A stretch of 64,000 bases of DNA from Aptenodytes patagonicus (lineage: Eukaryota > Chordata > Aves > Sphenisciformes > Spheniscidae): contig NC_134958.1 of NCBI RefSeq assembly GCF_965638725.1, forward strand, positions 22,351,964-22,415,963. The letters are read 5' to 3'. The notes beneath the pieces are model-generated. The model made no database searches. It was not told the origin of the DNA and worked only from the letters and a program-made list of their open reading frames with translations. The stretch's first letter is position 1; every line of letters starts with the position of its first letter. Below are positions 62,271 through 64,000 of the stretch, in pieces. Made by a program: the position numbers and the translations under genes.

Positions 62271-64000
62271 GTCAGTGTTAACGTTACTTCCTTCTGAATA
62301 AGAATGACCATATTCGGGCGGACCGAGGATTTCTTTAGCCCAGCGTCCTGTTACGAGCGCTGGCTGCTTGCAAGTGCGTTGAAAAGCGTGCAAGAACCGG
62401 GCACGTACAGAGCGATGCTTCCCTGGGGTACTCTTCCGGGTTTATTCTTTTATAAAGAGATTTCGCAAGACCTCGATTTGCTTTACAGATACCGATTTCC
62501 AGCTGATGGTATAGAAACCCCAATCTGTAAGAACCTTTATGGAGAGGCAGAGGTTTGATCTTTGGCTCATTTATCTTCTCTCTCACTGCTGCTGTGCCAT
62601 TCAGAATGGAACAGGCTGGCGTTATGTTTATTTTTGGTGCAGACACTTGCCTGCTAATGTCTCACTCGAGTTACTTCACGTACGACGTCTATAACCCCTT
62701 TGTGTAAGACCTCCGGGATGCAGCCACTTTGGCTGGATTTCTGGTTGGTGCTGAGGGCAGGCAGGGAAGAGTGCGTGTCCTGCCACTGGTCCTGCGAGTA
62801 AGCAGAGCCGCTTTCATTTCACGTGTGGGAAGGAAGGAGCTAACTTGCTAGTGCTTGGCTTTGGTAGGAGGTTAATTCTGTGTTTGAATGAAGAATTACT
62901 ACTCCTGGTAGATAAATGCTAGAGGATCAAGAATTCTTTTCTTTGTTGTAAGTGGGTATTTCAGTTAACGTAGCACTTGTGTGCTGTTTTGTTACAGAGC
63001 TAACTTGAGCAGACTTTGGGAGACGCTCACAGCATTTATGTGTATTGAAGTGGAGTCGAAGGACTGCATGGTTCAAATAAAGAAGAAAAGCTGGACTTCA
63101 TTGTCTTTTTGTACAGATGTTAGCCTGAGTGTGAAGAGGGTTAGGTTTTCCTTCAGGTAGAGTTCTTTGAGCTAAGAAACCTTGTATGGACAAACACAGA
63201 GCTGTTTTTTCCTTCCCTCCTGCAAAAACCCTACGAAGTAAAAAAAGCTGGAGCTCCTTTGTGGTGGCTGGTGAACCACAGGTGTTTGCAAGTTTGCTGT
63301 GGGCACTCAGGGCAGTCTCTCCCCTTAGCTGTTGGTCGCACGCACGAGACGATTTGTTTTACGCTGCCACGGGCAGCAGTTTGAGGAGGAACTGCTGAAG
63401 CTCAGCAAGCTTTATTTCTTCTCCCATTCCATTTAGCGTGGCCTGTAGGCTCCGATCCACCTGCTCCTGCAAAACTGTACCGGTTTGGTGTTTCTACACC
63501 AATGCGTGTGGCAGGAACCGCTCTAAGTTGCCAGGTGAATGGCGTTTGTGACTATTGGCGCTATCAGGCACGCTGGCGAAGCAGCCCTGGTGCATGGGAT
63601 GCAGCAGGCAACCAGTTGCTCCCGTGTTTTCTCGGGGCTTGCTTCTCAAGAGGGGTTGGGTTGGGGGAAAAAAGGTTACTCAAGCTGTTGTAGGGAAATG
63701 AGGTGGGTATGTCGGTCAGGGGACGGTCGCTGGAGAAATTGCTTCAGAGTTTACTGGATTGGAGTGACTGGCGAAAACTTCCTCTTTCGGGTCTCTGGGT
63801 GGAGAATAGTAGGCAGGGCTCTGGTGGTGTTAGGGGGATGGCTTTCTAAAAAAAAAAAACCAACAAACCAACAAACTTAGCATTAGCCTTTGGCTGTTTT
63901 TATTTCTAGCTCGGCCGGTGCTAACAAGTATGTCATTGTGCTTCTTTCCAATACTTGCTTATCTTGTGAGAGTCCTGTGAATCTTACTGAATTAATAGGC
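62271..64000 (+). other. ARID3B: ARID3B intron 2 (to the window end)
   Basis: The next human coding segment, starting NGGLAWSDDADGG, is not found in any plus-strand frame here, so the intron continues beyond the window. Only an A-rich run with CCAACAAA repeats at 63848-63878 stands out. Confidence 0.7.

Overview
The window is nuclear DNA from a bird. It has vertebrate genes with canonical GT-AG introns, a CR1 LINE tail, an endogenous retrovirus LTR whose ends match a widespread avian family, GC-rich compact gene spacing and an intronless type 5 cytoplasmic actin gene known from chicken. The gene order CYP11A1, SEMA7A, UBL7, ARID3B matches human 15q24, which corresponds to the chicken chromosome 10 region. 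The LTR family points to a bird, but I cannot name the species.

Layout. 1-2010: the first four coding exons of CYP11A1 (minus strand; gene leaves the window at its left edge). 2.0-9.4 kb: intergenic, with a 48-bp minisatellite, a tetranucleotide repeat and a CpG-rich TATA/CCAAT promoter-like block that fits no recognised gene. 9.4-36.3 kb: the complete SEMA7A gene (minus strand, 14 coding exons, 631 codons, very large first intron, TATA box). 36.3-49.0 kb: intergenic, with a solo LTR, a CR1 fragment and one member of an inverted pair of diverged duplicates whose partner lies in SEMA7A intron 1. 49.0-55.8 kb: the complete UBL7 gene (minus strand, 10 coding exons, 380 codons). 56.3-58.4 kb: the type 5 actin gene (minus strand, uninterrupted 376-codon reading frame, one 5' UTR intron). 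58.4-64.0 kb: the start of ARID3B (plus strand; noncoding exon 1, first coding exon; the DNA-binding ARID exons lie beyond the window).

The genes do not form one pathway. CYP11A1 makes pregnenolone in mitochondria, SEMA7A is a GPI-anchored semaphorin, UBL7 is a ubiquitin-like/UBA adaptor, the actin is a cytoskeletal housekeeping protein, and ARID3B is a chromatin/DNA-binding regulator. What they share is tight packing at the right end: UBL7 promoter, actin and ARID3B sit within 3 kb, and actin and ARID3B are head to head over a shared GC-rich promoter.

The items I would look at first are an 82-bp spacerless perfect palindrome between the actin 3' end and the UBL7 promoter; the inverted pair of ~175-bp diverged duplicates around SEMA7A; the replacement of the SEMA7A integrin-binding RGD by KED; the G-rich minisatellite near CYP11A1; and the orphan promoter-like block at about 9 kb. 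All exon boundaries were read by eye from splice signals and reading-frame continuity; no alignment or database search was run.
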